Positions 33,201-48,200 are shown, counted from the stretch's first letter. The stretch: DNA of 64,000 nt from Hippasteria phrygiana (GCA_037893225.1 JAZGUH010000225.1:1550001-1614000), one strand, 5' to 3'. A program made the numbers and translations. The notes: generated by a model from the letters alone, not told the origin.

Positions 33201-36200
33201 TTTGCATGGGGTGTGCGAGCAGCTGAATATTATTCGCCATTGGAAAGCCAGTGGGGGAGTCCAATTCGTCTTTGTAGTCTCTCCTCGGCACCGCCTCACT
33301 GCCTCCATGAGGGGCTTGCATAGGCTCCTGCCTCGCTGCGCTACGGTCGCTCATGGAAGACATTTGAGCGGTGCTGCTTACCGTCAGGCCCCCGTCGAAG
33401 CTGACCAAATTCAGGGGATCGTTGTTGGCAGTAGTGGCCTCGGTCTCCACCGGTAGAGAGGACCGATCTGCCACGTACTTGACATTCAGAGTTCTGGGGT
33501 TGACTCTGGTCGTAGGGCTTTGGAGTCCTACCTCCGATGACTCAGATTGTTCTGTTTTTTTGCTGTCGTCGCTGCTTATCGTCCCGTTTGTTTGTTTGGG
33601 GTTACTCGACTCTTGGTTTTCCTGCTGCATAGGGCCTGTCTGCTCTGGTCTCTGTTGCACACTGGAGCGGTTAAGTTCTCGGTTCCGTTGGATATGCTCA
33701 CTGATCTCACCCTGGAGGCTTTTTTGAAGATCCTCGTACCCTCGCATCTAAAAGATGGACGTTCAATTCAAGCAAAAAAGCGTAAAACAAAATATCTATT
33801 TGACAACTTCATAAACATGCATACACAAACCAACACAAGAGGGCCAATTTCACGGCAATGTTAAGCACAAAAATTTGCTTAATATGTTTTCACATACAGG
33901 ATTACCAACCAAATTTTGATGTGAAGTGTATCGCTTGTGGCTGGCATTCAGCTGTTTGCTTAGCATGAAAATCCCATGGCCTTTTGGCTTTATAGCAAGA
34001 CTTTTTGGTACTCGGGCTGTTCTTAGCAACTGCTTTGAGATAGACCAATCCATTTCTGCATCTTGACGTATTGACCTATAATAGCCTGGATATTGAAATC
34101 ACCCAATTCAAGACTAAAAGCCACTCTAGGTATGATCAGAGGTGGTAGATTGGCGACATTTTGAATTGCCAACCCTACCACCCTTAGAGTAGAGTTGTAA
34201 CGAGTCACTGAATTTGTTTACTCCAGTCGAGTCATTTTAAAGAAGTGACTCGAGTCCAGTCGAGTCATTAGGTCAAGACCATTGAGTCGAGTCATGTCAC
34301 AGAGTTGAGTCGAGTCATGTCACAGAGTTGAGTCGAGTCATATTTAACTCGAGTCAATTCGAGTCATAAATATTTTAACAGCACATAATAAATAAACACA
34401 AGAGAGAAAGTCAGTTGTTTATTTTTATTTATATCGGGGCTAGTACAGTTATATGTCCAAAATTATTCAAACCCTATAAAAAATCTGGTAGTTTGCTTTT
34501 CTCTCATACATAAAAGCTGGATTGGCGGAACTTAGGCTTGACTTAATGACTTTTAGTTGGCATGTACAAATCTACATACAATGTATATATTGATTTCACA
34601 TCATTAGCATAAAAGTAGAAATGCTAAATAGAATGATTCACAATATCCCGAATTTGGCATGGGTATGAATAATTTGGGCATAACTGTACATACAAAACCA
34701 CAATTCACTCTTGATGAAAATGAAAATAAAGAGGGGGTGGTCATCATCTACATGTAACTAATGAGGTACACATGTACTGTTCAAACCACATGTACATGTC
34801 AACCTCTCGTATACATAAACCTCTCTAAGAGGTTTACATTCACATGTGGTTTGACTTCAGGAAAACCAAGCCTTTGGCTTTAAATCAACCGATTAAATGT
34901 TCCCGGAGCATATCAGGCTCCAACATTTAGATACCGTCCCCAAAGTGGGGGGCGTAAATTTTCCTTAATGGTAGTATACAACATTCGCTTTTGGTGTAAT
35001 TTTCAGAAATGAATGGATTTGGGTCATTTACCCGTTGGAACTCAAGTCGAGTCCAGTTGCCAAAAATTGTGACTCGAGTCGGACCCGAGTTGAGTCATTG
35101 ACTCTGAAATAGAGGTTAATCCTTCAACAGATTCCCGAGAAATTATCTCAATTTTCATAGAGCCAGGTGGGGTAACTTCCACCATCGGTGAGACCAACTC
35201 ACCTCCCCCTTTATATCCGTTAAGTCCGACAAAAGTGTGACATGAATTTGTGTACCTGTGACATGCATGTGTGTACCTGTGACATGCACGTGTACATGTA
35301 CCTGTGACATGCATGTGGAGAGATATACCATATCCTGTGGAGACATGAAAACAATAGAGACAAAGGGACTGAATAGGTCTCCACAGGGCAATTCTATGGG
35401 TTAGGTTGTCTCCACAAGGAATTTTGTGTACAAAGTCTATGGGGGTTCGCTTAGGTACAGGGACAAAGGGGAGAACAATGCCATGTCTCCACAGGGATGC
35501 AAAAACGCGGATATGTGTGGATGTGTGACATGCATGTGTGTACGTGCACTGTATATATCTCCGAGGACAAAAGAAGAAAGGAAACACAAAGAAACCTTTC
35601 AGTCCTCGAACGTAGAGTCTTTTGTTGAAATCGGTCCTCGAACGTAAGGATACGTGCTTAGTCTATGGGGGTTGGTTATATTAAAGGAACAATAGGAAAC
35701 ACAAAGCATTGTCCTCGGACGTATTGGGGAAGTACGACTGTGTGTACCTGCGACATGCGACTGTGATTGGTCACTATGTCTAGCGTAGGGCTTAATGGAT
35801 CATTCTGTTCGGCCCAGATCAAAGGTAGGTTTGAGCAATCATTCATACCTGCTCCCTCTTGACATCCTTATCAAGGTCCAATCGTAGAAGTACTTTGTTG
35901 ACCTTCATGGCATACGACAGGGCCATCAAACCGCCGGTGCGGAGGTCGTTCTCTCGTAAATCCAATCTGACAAGTTGGCAGTTGTCAGCGATGTATTCTG
36001 CAAGGGCTACTGTGCCTGGGAAATGAGAAATATTACTCTAAAGTTCCTTTCTTTTTTTTTCAAAAACAATTTGTCTAAGACATTTGCATTTTCTCTTGGT
36101 TTTTTTTAAAGTTTGAGAGTACACAGCCACAGTGGTAAAAAGAGTGTTTAACACGACCCTACCAATGCCAACAAAATCCAATACTTGGACTGTGTTGGAT

Positions 36201-39200
36201 TTTGATAGATTCGGGGCTTTATGGTAAGCAGAAAAGTTGTGCTAACCACAGCAGAAAAACTTTGCTTAAAGTTTGAAGCCAGTTATTTATAATGAGGCGC
36301 TAGGGTGCCGTGGCAGCCTGTGCAGCCAAGCAAAACGGACACAAGAGGCTTGTGCAGCCAAGCGTAACATACACAATAATCCAACAATGGATTGAAAATG
36401 TAGAGAATGGCATGTATAGACGTCATCCGGCCAGGTGGCAAATTTTGTTGACGTGCATAGACGTCATCCGGCTTCAAAGGGTTAAATGCTATTTCACGGT
36501 CAAGTCAAGCTTACGCCTTACGCCACTAGTTTAAGCACATTCTGCCTGTGACATTTGCAACCTTTTTCCTGTGCTTAAAGCTTAATACATTCTCTATGAA
36601 ATGGATGGAGATTCAGAAAATCCTGTCCTTATTAGCAGCCCTATGAAATTAGGCTCTGGAGTAAAGAGCCCAAACCACTACTGACTGATTTATAATTACA
36701 TGGAAATATCACTGTCCTATGGGTATTAACCCTTGTTTCTGGCTGTTATTTATGGGGTGCTGGTATGCCAAGAACGGGCTGTGCAGCCAAGCGTAATTGC
36801 AAACAACAGGCAGCACACTGAATAGAGTGGTCCTATTCACTGCACTGGGAGCGATGTGTGAATTTCCTTTCGTGTGAATGCAACTTTTTAAAAAAATGCT
36901 CCTATTCATTACACTCCCATTCACAAACATTGAAAAAATCCTCCTGCATGGCCCCTTTAACTCGTCAGACTATCAGTAGGAGTACACAGCTCAAGATGTA
37001 GGGCTAACCTTGGTCGCCGAACCTGCAGGCATACAGCCCCAGCCTGAGCAGCGATCGATTCTTCATCAGGGCATCCTTCAGGATGTGGACGCCGTCGTTG
37101 CTGAGGTTATTCTGGCCGAGGTTAAGCGTCTCCAGACTCGTCAGCATAGGCTGTGAAGGTAAGACATGTGAATAAGCATTATCGTAATGCATTGGGAAAC
37201 AAAATGCAAAATGATTCGTCTATCAATTATGCAAACAGAGCTTGTGAAATTCTGTCCAATCACATTTGTTATAATTTGTGCAAAAATTTGAGACAAACAA
37301 GAATAACTGTACAAAATTCCACAGGTGTTGTCTGCCACAAATGGCAATAGGCAAGGGGTGCCTTTTTTAAATAAAAAAAAGAATGTTTCTCCTATGTTTC
37401 CATTTCAAAGAGGGTTGGTCAGTCCAAAAAAAAAAAAAAGAATTATCCATACCAAGGGTGCAATTTCATGAATTCTGTTAACCCTGGATTCTCCACCTAC
37501 TGCCTGTAATTCTATGCTAACTGAGCTCGCAAGAAATTCTGCGCAAACCCTGTAAGCCCAGAATCCTCAGTGCACGCACCTGAGCCAAAATTTCCTACTA
37601 ACCCTTGAAATACACTAACCGTTGGCACAGATTTTGGAATACCTCGCTTCTTAGGGATATTAAGACCAATCCACAAACCAAAGTTCATAAATCAAGTATT
37701 TCTCAATATATTGCACCGACAGGATTCATCCGGACATACATGTACATGTACCTAGAGATGTATTCGAGTCCATCACAAGTCCCTGCAAGTCCATCACAAG
37801 CCCTCCAGTCTTAATCCCAATCACAAGCTATTCAAATGAGCTGTGACAAAGGCATTCCTTTGTCATTGTTCATGCAGTTACTTGTGACCGGCTTTATGAA
37901 AGGACTTATGACTGGGCTCACGAAAGGACTTGTGAAAGGACTTGCAGGGACTCGACTACAACTCTGCATGTACCCACCCACAGAAACAGTATGCAAATGA
38001 ACCCCTCACCCAATAAAATAGTGAATATTTGTTACAAATAGTAGTTGGGAGGGGGGAGAAAGGTTGCAGTGTTGCACTTCGGGACACTTTGAGATGTTAT
38101 TACATGATATTTTACATAATGCTGTCAGTGGCCACTACTACACTTACACAACTCCATCCCCCAACCTACGGCTATGATATCTGCAAATCACACATATATC
38201 CCAGTGAAGAAAAAAGTAAGTACCAATGCTTTGGCCAGATGGGTCATTCCATTCTGGGTGAGCTGGTTGTTCCACAGCACCAGGGTAGTCAGCTGCCCCT
38301 CCATCTGATCCAGTAGCCCGTCGCATAAATGGGATAGCCCAGCGTCCTGTAATTCAGAACAAGCCCCCCCCCTCCCCGTGTTACATTAGCACACTCGGTA
38401 TGAATATATTCCCCGCAATAACAGATTTAATCGCACTGCTATTGATGGTAATCTTAACCAACTGTCCATTTCCACATCGGTCCCTGTGGAGCCGTCCCCA
38501 GTCACGAGGCGGTATTACCATGGTAATTATGTCTCCGAGGAATGCGTTCCTCCTAAGGCATCTTAAATTAAGCCGTCTCTCCGCTTAAACTGCCCAGGGA
38601 TAGGATGGGTAGGTGAAATCTTTCACGAAGTGACTGAAACATTTGAGCTATGCAAAGAAGTTAAAATGTCTTTGAACCTCTTCCTTAAAGATGCAATATC
38701 CGTGCTCTGGCTACAAATTTCCATTCAACGGACTTCCTCCTACAAATGAATTGAAGCAAAACTGTATTTTTAAATGACACAAATGTGTGTAACAGTCTGC
38801 AATCTTCTTGGTCTTAAAGTTAAAAGGTAGTACACGTATACATCATTTGCAAACATCAAAAAACAAAACTACTGAATTATTACAAAATATCTTAGACTGT
38901 AAGTAAATATCAGTTTCCTGTGTGCTGTCGTTTTCAAGAAAAGTGGAAATTTATATCATTTTCAGTCTAGTTCCCTGACCTGATAATTCCCCCCGACGTC
39001 TGTAAATTGTTCCGTTTTGTCTAAGCTATGGTCAGGGAACCAGACTACTAGAACAATTTTTTTCTCTCTGTTTTTCCAGCATCTATGCACACAAAACTTT
39101 TAAACGTAGTGTACCTTACTAGACTAAGTTAATAGGAGTCTCAATCATCCTGTGAAATGATAGCACCAGGTGTGCTGTCGTCACGAAAAGTTAAAATGTA

Positions 39201-42200
39201 TGTCGTTTTCAAACGATTTCCGGCTGGAAATCGTTTGAAAAATGCCCTGTAGCCGTTAGTCAAGGCGCGCGTGGCTACCCGGGACGAGTGGCTCGCCCCG
39301 GACATGATGGCGCCATGGCATATCCGGGGCGTGTCACGCGCCCATAGCCATGCGCGCCTTGACTAAAGGCTATCATCCGCCCGACGGTTAAAAACGAGAG
39401 CCGTTTTTCTCTCGTTTTTTTTCGCCATCCAACAACGCAAAACTTTGAACAGGTCAGTGGAACGATATTTCCTATAAAATACTAACCGCTAAATCCGCCC
39501 ATTTCTGAAAATTGCAACAATGACCAATCATGTACACTGCCTTTAAACAGGTCAGTGTTTCAATATTTGCTAGCACGCTATAAAATACTAACCCCCCAAA
39601 TCCATTTATTTCTGAAAATTACAGCAAAAGCAAATAGTGTATACATGTACTACATTTAACTATACGCATGACGACTGCCCTAGACATTAACACTGTAAGA
39701 ATAGGACATCTCTCTCCTATTGTATAAGTTGAAACTTACTGTGTTACTTATCATCAATTAATTTTTTTGGTGGAATGTCTCAATGGAAATCTCATAATTT
39801 ATGGTAACAAATTAGCAGTTTATTTTTATTTTTTTTTGGGGGGGGAACACTGCTTTGGAGGCCGCCTAATTAGGCTACAAAAAGGACTCATCCTAAAATT
39901 GCTATAATTGGAATGATAATTTAGAAGTAGAATGTAATAATCTACACGACCATCCCTTGAAAATGCGCCTCTTGTCTAAAAATCATTGGCGAAAATAATT
40001 TTGGGGACGCCAGTTTGGTTTGGGAAAAAATCAGACCATTGGAATTCAGAGTGGTGCCCTTGATGCTGGCGAGGCACCAGTCTGAATGTCCAGATGTCAA
40101 TGCGACGCTTTTTTCCTCATTTCTTCATAAATAGCTTCAATATGGTAGAATTTGTATACTCAGACCTTGGAAATAGGTTATGTAACCAAAGAGATTAATT
40201 TTAGTGGGAACCCAGGGCAATGGGTGCCGTCAACCCTAACTCCCTATTTTCAAAGTGAACAAAGAAACTGGCAGGAACGGGATTCGAACCTGCGACCTCC
40301 GGGTTACCGTACCGGCGCTCTACCAACTGAGCTATCTTGCCCTATGTTGGCGGTCTCCCAAATTGTCAGTATCTTTGTTCGGGTGGGCGTTAGTCAGAAG
40401 TCATAAACCTGCGACCTCCGGGTTACCGTACCAGAGCTAGTTAGGATTAATGGAGGATTTTGAAGCATTGGGCATTGATAGTATTTTAGAATCTGCATGC
40501 ATTCAATTGTGAAATGGGATACACTTGGCGACAAATCAAGCTCAGGTTCTTTAAACCACAATAGTTGGACCCATTAAACACTGCCCCTTAATGTACTGAC
40601 CAATCACAGTCACTCCTATGGTTCAACAAATGCCGGACTGGTCAATGCTAAACAAAATTTGTTCATGGCATTTGTATACTCCTTTTTGCAAAGACACAAT
40701 GTTTACAAAGGATAATGGGGTAAGAGGAGGATGCGTAGCCTGCTTTAAAATCAAAATACAGGAATTTGAGAAAGCAAGTCACCATATTTGCATTCATGTA
40801 CTGCTGCGGTCATAAGTTTACTTGTTATATCTCCATCTTGGATACTGTATTTTGATTGGCCTAGAACGATCACGTGTCCGGTCTATAAAAACGACTAGCA
40901 CACTCCAAGCATGATATCACACATCAGCCAGCTAGCTATTGAGCTGTATCATTGGTACCCACGCAATTTTCACCTACACTGTTGACGATAATAAACAATA
41001 GTGGGAACAGCGGACTACCAGACGATCAGCTGTTTTGATCACGTGATTTGTTTAATAATTTCCACCGAGCAAGGCAAGTTGAACTAAAAAAAAAAAGGGG
41101 TTTGGCGATATAACAAAACAATTATTGACTGCTGTGATGTGGGATGTGACGTTTTTAACACCTGAGGGACGCATACATGTAGCACCTCATGCGTCCCTCG
41201 ACCCTCGGGTGTTAAAAAACGTCATATCCCACGTCACAGCAGTCAACAATTGTTAAATATACTTGGACAGAACCTATTTTAACCCTAACCCCACCTAAAG
41301 CTGCAAAATACATGTACATTGTATTACTAGTAAACTGTAATATGCAGTACCCTCACTACATTGGCATATATGAGAAATTGAATGCCAAGGACGTTAGGGT
41401 GAAAACAATAAACTGTTCCTAAAGCTTTTCTGTTTCTTGCAATTTTTTTATTGCAAATTCTCAGTATATCAATAAAATCATGTTTCAAAAGTCCTTCCTC
41501 ATGCATGTATAATCATTTGGATTCAATTCACAGCTGGAAATAAATTGGCAGTTTGTTGGCAGGACTGTAGTGTATGTAAAGTTTTGACATCAACTGCATC
41601 CCTTTGCCGAATATGAAAACCTAAATAAACATTCTGAATGGTTACCTGAACATGATTATTTCTGAGGTCTAGTAGCTTGAGAGCCCTGTTGTGCTTCAGC
41701 ATGCTTCCTAAGTGTATCGCGTCTGAAGGCACCAGTCTATTCTCCGCCAGATACAGGTCTCGGACCGAGTTGTTCTGTTTGAGTGCCATCACTGTATTAG
41801 AAATGACAACCAAGGAGTCATTGGAAGACTGGGAATTACTATTGAGTGTGACTCACTCCCGTGTCGGAAGTTTGCAGCCTCGTGAACATGACTTTATCAA
41901 AATGCCTTATATTCCGGGACTTCAAATATAGGGCAAGATAGTTCATTCACCAGAGCTGTGAGCATGAATAACAAATTTCTGGAGTCACAGGTCCAAATTC
42001 TGCTCGTTCTTAATTTTTAAAAAACATATACAAAGTTTTTAAAATTGGAAAAGTAAAAATGCCAAATGGAATGATCATGATATTATTATTTTTTAAAAAT
42101 ATAGGTAGAGGCATTATTAATGCTATTCATACTGTGAAGAGATCAGATTATCTTGTCTTGTTTCAGTGTGAGGGGCTGGTTCTTCCACACTTTCCTCTGT

Positions 42201-45200
42201 ACCCCACACCTCGAGTGGCCTTTGGCCTTGTGATGGGCGATTTGCATAAAAAACAAACATTATTATTATTTTTGAAGTGAGTGTTCTTTTAGCGATGTTA
42301 TATCTCAAAATCCATTTATTATGTAAACCATTTGAAGATACATTTAACAGATAAAAAGTTCTGGAATTTAAAATCAAACAGATTGTCTGGCTATTTATAT
42401 GCAAAGAATGCAAAGTTGATTTGTGTTCATATTAATTTCTTTAATTTTTTTTATGGGGGGGGGAGGGGGTTTCAAAGTCAGTGGTTACTAATGGAAGTTT
42501 TTCTCTCTGAAAATTATACATATATAAATGAAAAAAGAAAAAGAAAAAAGTATGAACAAATGAATGGAAAAAGCAAACTCAAGACTGACTTTTTCTAAAG
42601 ATAAAACCAATAAACTTCATATTGAAAAGAGCAACAAAGCAACTAAAATACAAACAGACAAACTGACAAACAAAAAGAACAGTATCATAAAGAAACTGAC
42701 AAATACAAGAAGCAAGCGACCGACAAGCAGCCTTACACAGCAAGAAGAGAGGCCGGCCTGATATATTACATCCCTCCATGTGCAATGCCGATAGAGTGAT
42801 GTCTGCACGTAGGGCTCTGGCAAGCATCGGCATACTGTACTCAGTCCAGTTGGTGTTGCGAATGTCCAGACACTCCAGTGACGATACCTGGATAAGAACA
42901 GATTTTGGATGTAATATTGCATGGCGTCTTCTCATTGGTTGTTAAAGGGAATTACAAGTGCCCACCACTACTGATCAATCACTGGTCCTCACATTATAAC
43001 AATTATCGTGGGCAGAAAGAAATGTTGCCATTATTTTGGACACGATCAACGGATCTGCGTGATGGCGCAATATTTTGATATATCATGCATTTTGGAACAC
43101 CCTTTGCTATTGTGTTAAAACCCCTTGCCACCGGTTGACACAAATATGTGCAGATTGAAAATTGCCACCTGGCCGGTTGACGTCTATACATGTATATATG
43201 TGCCAATTTCTGCATTTTCAATCCATTATTGGGGTATTGTGTACGTTATGCTTGGCTGCACAAGCCTCTTGTCTTCGTTTCGCTTGCATAACCCGGCCTG
43301 GCGCCCCAGCGCCCCCATGAAATACCCGGTATTACCGGGTTCAAGGGGTTAACTGCTCCATGCCTACCCACCTGACACAGGAATTTGTGGAAGAAATTGA
43401 AAAAGAGATGACATAACATCAGGTACAGTGAATATGGTCAATGTCAGCCCTTCCATGGTAACAAATGTTGTCCATTTCCCTTTCTTCACAGTGATGCCCT
43501 AGCTCAATGGCGCAAAACTGAAAGTGTCCCAAACAGCATTTACACCTGTCTAATAGTAAAGTGCTCATTATGTCATAATGCCTGATTCGATTACATCACA
43601 TAAGATGTCATATGAAAGCTGACATTGTAACCTTTCTGATACATACAGTATATATTAGTTTTGTGATCAATCCCAACAAATCAGGAAAACTGATTTATTC
43701 CTTGTTTTTAGGACACACTAGCCCCTGTAGTTGCACTGAGAATCATGCAAAGCCCAAGATCCCATTTAAACATATAAACCCGACTACACCCCTTGAAAAA
43801 CTCGGGCATACGTCACATACTATTGATTCAGGATCTGCCTCACAGGAAACGCAATAATGTACAACGCCAGAGAGTCGGGTAACCCACACTCCACCAAATC
43901 ATATACAGCAGTAAAAAAAAGAATGTGCACGGGACCCAGCATTAATGCGAGCGCTTCGCTCCGTCTCTGGTGACACAGTCAGCAAGACATGAAACCCCAC
44001 TGCAAACATACTTTGAAACATGAGCGAGTGGGTAATCTATTAGATGCATTGCTGCGACCTGTAAGCTGGCACTGTAACAGCCCGATCCGAGCAAGCGAAG
44101 ATTAAAAACTAAGGAAAGGTCCAAAAGTTCCTTATGGGGGGGGAAACGTGCAACGGACATCCGGTTCAACTTGTTTTTCATGCATACAGTCGACTCTCGT
44201 TAATACGAGGTCCTCCGGACTTACGGAAATATCTCGTATTATCCGGGCTCTCGTCCTATCCGGGCTGCAGGTTTTCCCCTTTATTGTGTATAAATGTGAC
44301 GTGTGGATAGGCCCCAAACACAATGTAAACGCCACGCACATCGTGTCGATAAAATTGTGTTGCTTTATATTGGTTATGAAAATGTTGCAAGCAGATTTTT
44401 AAAATAAAACAAGCAGTAATATTTAATAAAACAACAACTGAGCACAAGAACAAACCACTGGAGTTCGCCGACCGGGCAATTTGAGATGCCTAGATCACTG
44501 CCAAACCACTGCATTAGCTACACGCACGTAAGTATTTCAATCATGCACATACATTTTGATGGGGCTCTTGTTTGATAACCATCACAGAAACTAGCATAAA
44601 GGCACAAAAAGGAGGAAACCAGTGCATTTTGTTGTGGACAACAGAGGGTGTTTCTCTATCGTGGGGGTCTTCATTAATGACTAGTTTTTACGGTAAAATT
44701 TGTCGAAATGTTAGGGTGCGACTGTAGCTGTCCGGGATTAATAAGCTCTAAAATTAATTTCTAATCATGGGGGTAAATTTAATATTTTGAGTTACAAACG
44801 GGATTGATATTACTGAACAAGAGGGGGCGCCAAACATTCTGCTTTTCATGACTGCCTTGGCGTGGTTGGGTTATTTTGTTTCCGGCTGGCTGGAAGGGGA
44901 ACGAAAGCAAGTGTACTGTTTTCGCATTTCGGGGTTAGTTTACACAATTATTTAAGTTTCGGCGTTCCGGCGGCATGAAAGTCGTCATAAACAAACCCCT
45001 CTATAGCGGCAAGGGAACTGCAAACGCCCATTGTATTACCATTGTCCACCTCTTAATAGCCCCTCTAGCGGTACGTTCGAGACACAAACAGCAGATGTCT
45101 CGTGGAGTGAAAACCGCACTGCAGAATTAACGGACATTACAATAGCTTTTCAAATTGAATGGATTCGCTGATTGACAGGTTGTTTTCCCAAAATGTCCGT

Positions 45201-48200
45201 GAAAAATAGATCACAATGTATTTGCGCTCAATCGGGCCGCAAAAAATGCTCGTCTTAGCTGAGTTCTCGCGTAACCAGAGCTCGTATTAATGAAATCTTC
45301 TCCCATAGGAATGTGCACAATTCGGTCGGGACCAACGAAAATTCTCGTCTTAACCGAGTTCTCGTGTTAACCGAGCTCTTATTAACGAGAGTCGACTGTA
45401 TTAGTATTACCAAAAACACAAACATAATTTAAATGCTTGTTTTCAATGGAAGTGAAAAGTAAGTGTTTCAAATTTATTTTGAAAATCCTTCCATTGGCTT
45501 ATGCAAGAGGGCGCTATTTTTGTTTGGTAATATGAGGAGCTGCTTGTCACAACAGCATAAGGACCAAGTATCGAAGGTTTGCGGTATCACCATGTGAAAC
45601 TGATCTCTTTTGAGGTGTGTGGTTCTGAAAAGATCCGGTTTTGCATAAGGACGGTACTAAAAACAATCCTTCAAAATAACCCACCAAGTCCGAAATAAAG
45701 GTTTGAAGAAATATTGGCTACTGCCAATGTGTTTAACATGAAAATCAGGTCAAACAGGGAACCCACTCCATGAAAATTTAGAAACATTTGACAAATTGGT
45801 ACACAAAGCCATGCAGACACTCCTGTTTGATGACATCATGCTTTGGCTCATGAATATGGAAATTATTATTTGCATAAAAACCAATTACTCCCTAGAATTG
45901 CTGAAAACCTGCACAGGGAATGGTAGTGGATCTTCAAGTTATGCAAATGAACCACATAGGTTACTTATAATTTGTATCACCAGCTTTCCTCAATGACTTA
46001 ATCAGTGCACGAAGTGTTTGACATTCACAGCAAATTACTACTATTCTAGGTACACGAAAAGCCCATTGGTTACGTTGCTGCCCTGTCTGTTTAATTGATC
46101 CATTATGCATCCACATAGAACGTACTAGCCAATCAGGACAAAGGGTGCAATTTCATATGGGTGCTGTTCATAATGCAAGTGAAAGCACCTGAATCTTACA
46201 ATTCATTTCATGAGTTAAAGCCAGTTCGGTATTTCAACTGCGCATGTGCAGAATGACATAGTTATCCCGAATGACCCGCGACCTAATGCGCGCGTCTGAA
46301 CACGCAAAGTGGTCGCTCACCGCGCACGTGTTAAATTCAATTAGAATGGGCGTTTGTGTAACATGGTGTGACATTACGTCCGCAACTTTATCCTGAATAA
46401 CCTTTGACCTTCGAGATACCGAACTGACTTATTCTGATTCTTGCCACAATGTTTTATTGTATCATGCAGATTTTGTTGCTTAAAACTCCCTACATCATTT
46501 TTCCTCCAAGTAACCTGAATCCTCCAACATCCTCTTATGGGGACTAATATGTGAATCCTCCAAAATCCTGTAGGGGTTTTCGAAAACACCCAAGTAACCT
46601 AAATCCTCCGAAATCAACCAGCATCAGATTGGGCCTGATGACCTGGATCCTCCATTTTCCTCCAGAGGCAAAATCTTCTTATGTCCTCAATCCTGCAAAT
46701 TCCTCCGAAGCTTCAACTTCCAAAGACCCTCAATCCTCCAAATTCCTCCAAATTCCTCCAAATTGGCAAAGAGGATTCTGGAGGATTTAGGAAGGTTAGG
46801 ATTAATTCCATTTCTGACAACAGCTGCATGCATGTGTACACACTGCACAACTAAAAGTATCTGAAGAACCTGCAATGTCAACAGAAACTTACTACAATAT
46901 TCTTTACATATTACCCATGACTCTCTGTGAAATCCCTGGATGTGATTTTTCTATTAAAAATGGAAGAGGGATTAGGCGGATGTTATTTTTAACAACGAGA
47001 GTCCAAAATCACACCCAGAGCCCAGAATCACAGTGAGATTTAAGCTGTTAAACCCAGAAGTCACAATGTACTCTTTGTCAAGGTATGTGTAGTATATAAG
47101 CTTTATATGTGATTTTGGACAGCCATTGTCGAAATCACATCTCCATTTCCATTTTAAACAGAAAATAACATCCAAGTGGTTTACAGTGTCTATAACTTAT
47201 AAGCAATCAAAAATAAGCATGTCGACAACCAACGAGTGTCCGCTGTAATATATTCATGGTCCAATTACACACAAAATCTTTGGCATGAACACACTAGTAG
47301 CTGCTGATACAATCACTTGTCTAGATGTTGAATATTTATAGGGCGCCCGATTTACAGCCTTTCTTGTATGATATCCCTTGATAACCTACACATCTTAAGA
47401 TCTACCGGGTATCAAGTCTGCGGAATCGATTCACCGAATTGGATTTTCCAAACCTTGCAGCACTCTCTACTCTATGCGCTGATCGTTGAGGCTTTCTGCC
47501 CCATTGCTAAATCCTACTTGTGAAGAAAGATCCTGACTCCCGCTTTCTAGCCTCGGCGTGAGCGGGGCAATGCTGAGGACGTGAATTGGATGCTCTAGCC
47601 TCGGCTGGCATGTCTGAGTCGACATGTCAGGTGCTCCTTAAGGATGCTGGGCAGGCTAGACAGTGGCCCCAGTGGAGTGTTTATCCAACGACTGTGTGGG
47701 CAGTCATCATCCTTGCCTCCACTGAACAATTGCAAACAACTCATTGGCAGAAAATGTCACTCAGCAGAAAATGAAACAGAGGTGAAGCAGATAATAATCC
47801 CCTGTTTACCGAGGAAACTGGCATAATTCTCCAGAGTAAGGTGTGGTCAAACAACCGTAGTAATAGGTTTTTGTTTTGTTGGGGGGGGGGGGGGGGGAGG
47901 GGGAACAGGAGAGCTTCTCTGAAGTGATTTGATGCAGATAATGCTGTGCACTTAAAAGTCTGTATAGCTTTTTTCCTAATTCACGCGGGTCATTCGGGAT
48001 AAAATGTCATTGTGCACATGCGCAGTTGAAATACCGAACTGGTTTATTCTGCAGGACTTCTCAAACTCCTCAAGCCAAATTACAAGTCAAATCACAGGTA
48101 ATGTCACAAGTCGCAGGGGGTGAACAATAGCAATGAAAAGCCATAGTCACAGATCACTTGAATGGTTTGTGATTTGACTTGACTTCGACTGCATGTGTGA

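Larger units (their letters stand above)
38688..39822 (+). repeat. Interspersed repeat split by a TIR element
   Basis: The left half (38688-38815) and right half (39663-39822) match consecutive parts of 183-480. The intervening sequence is the TIR element complex at 38820-39659. Confidence 0.7.

Noticed and set aside
33105..33727. Other-frame open readings across the PPP1R37 polar exon
   Set aside because: They are shadows of the in-phase PPP1R37 frame.
35042..35587. 181-residue minus-strand open frame as a gene
   Set aside because: It overlaps interspersed repeat blocks and CATGTGTGTACC simple repeats.
44187..45398. Autonomous pogo transposase gene
   Set aside because: Only short frames without DDE-type motifs lie between the TIRs.
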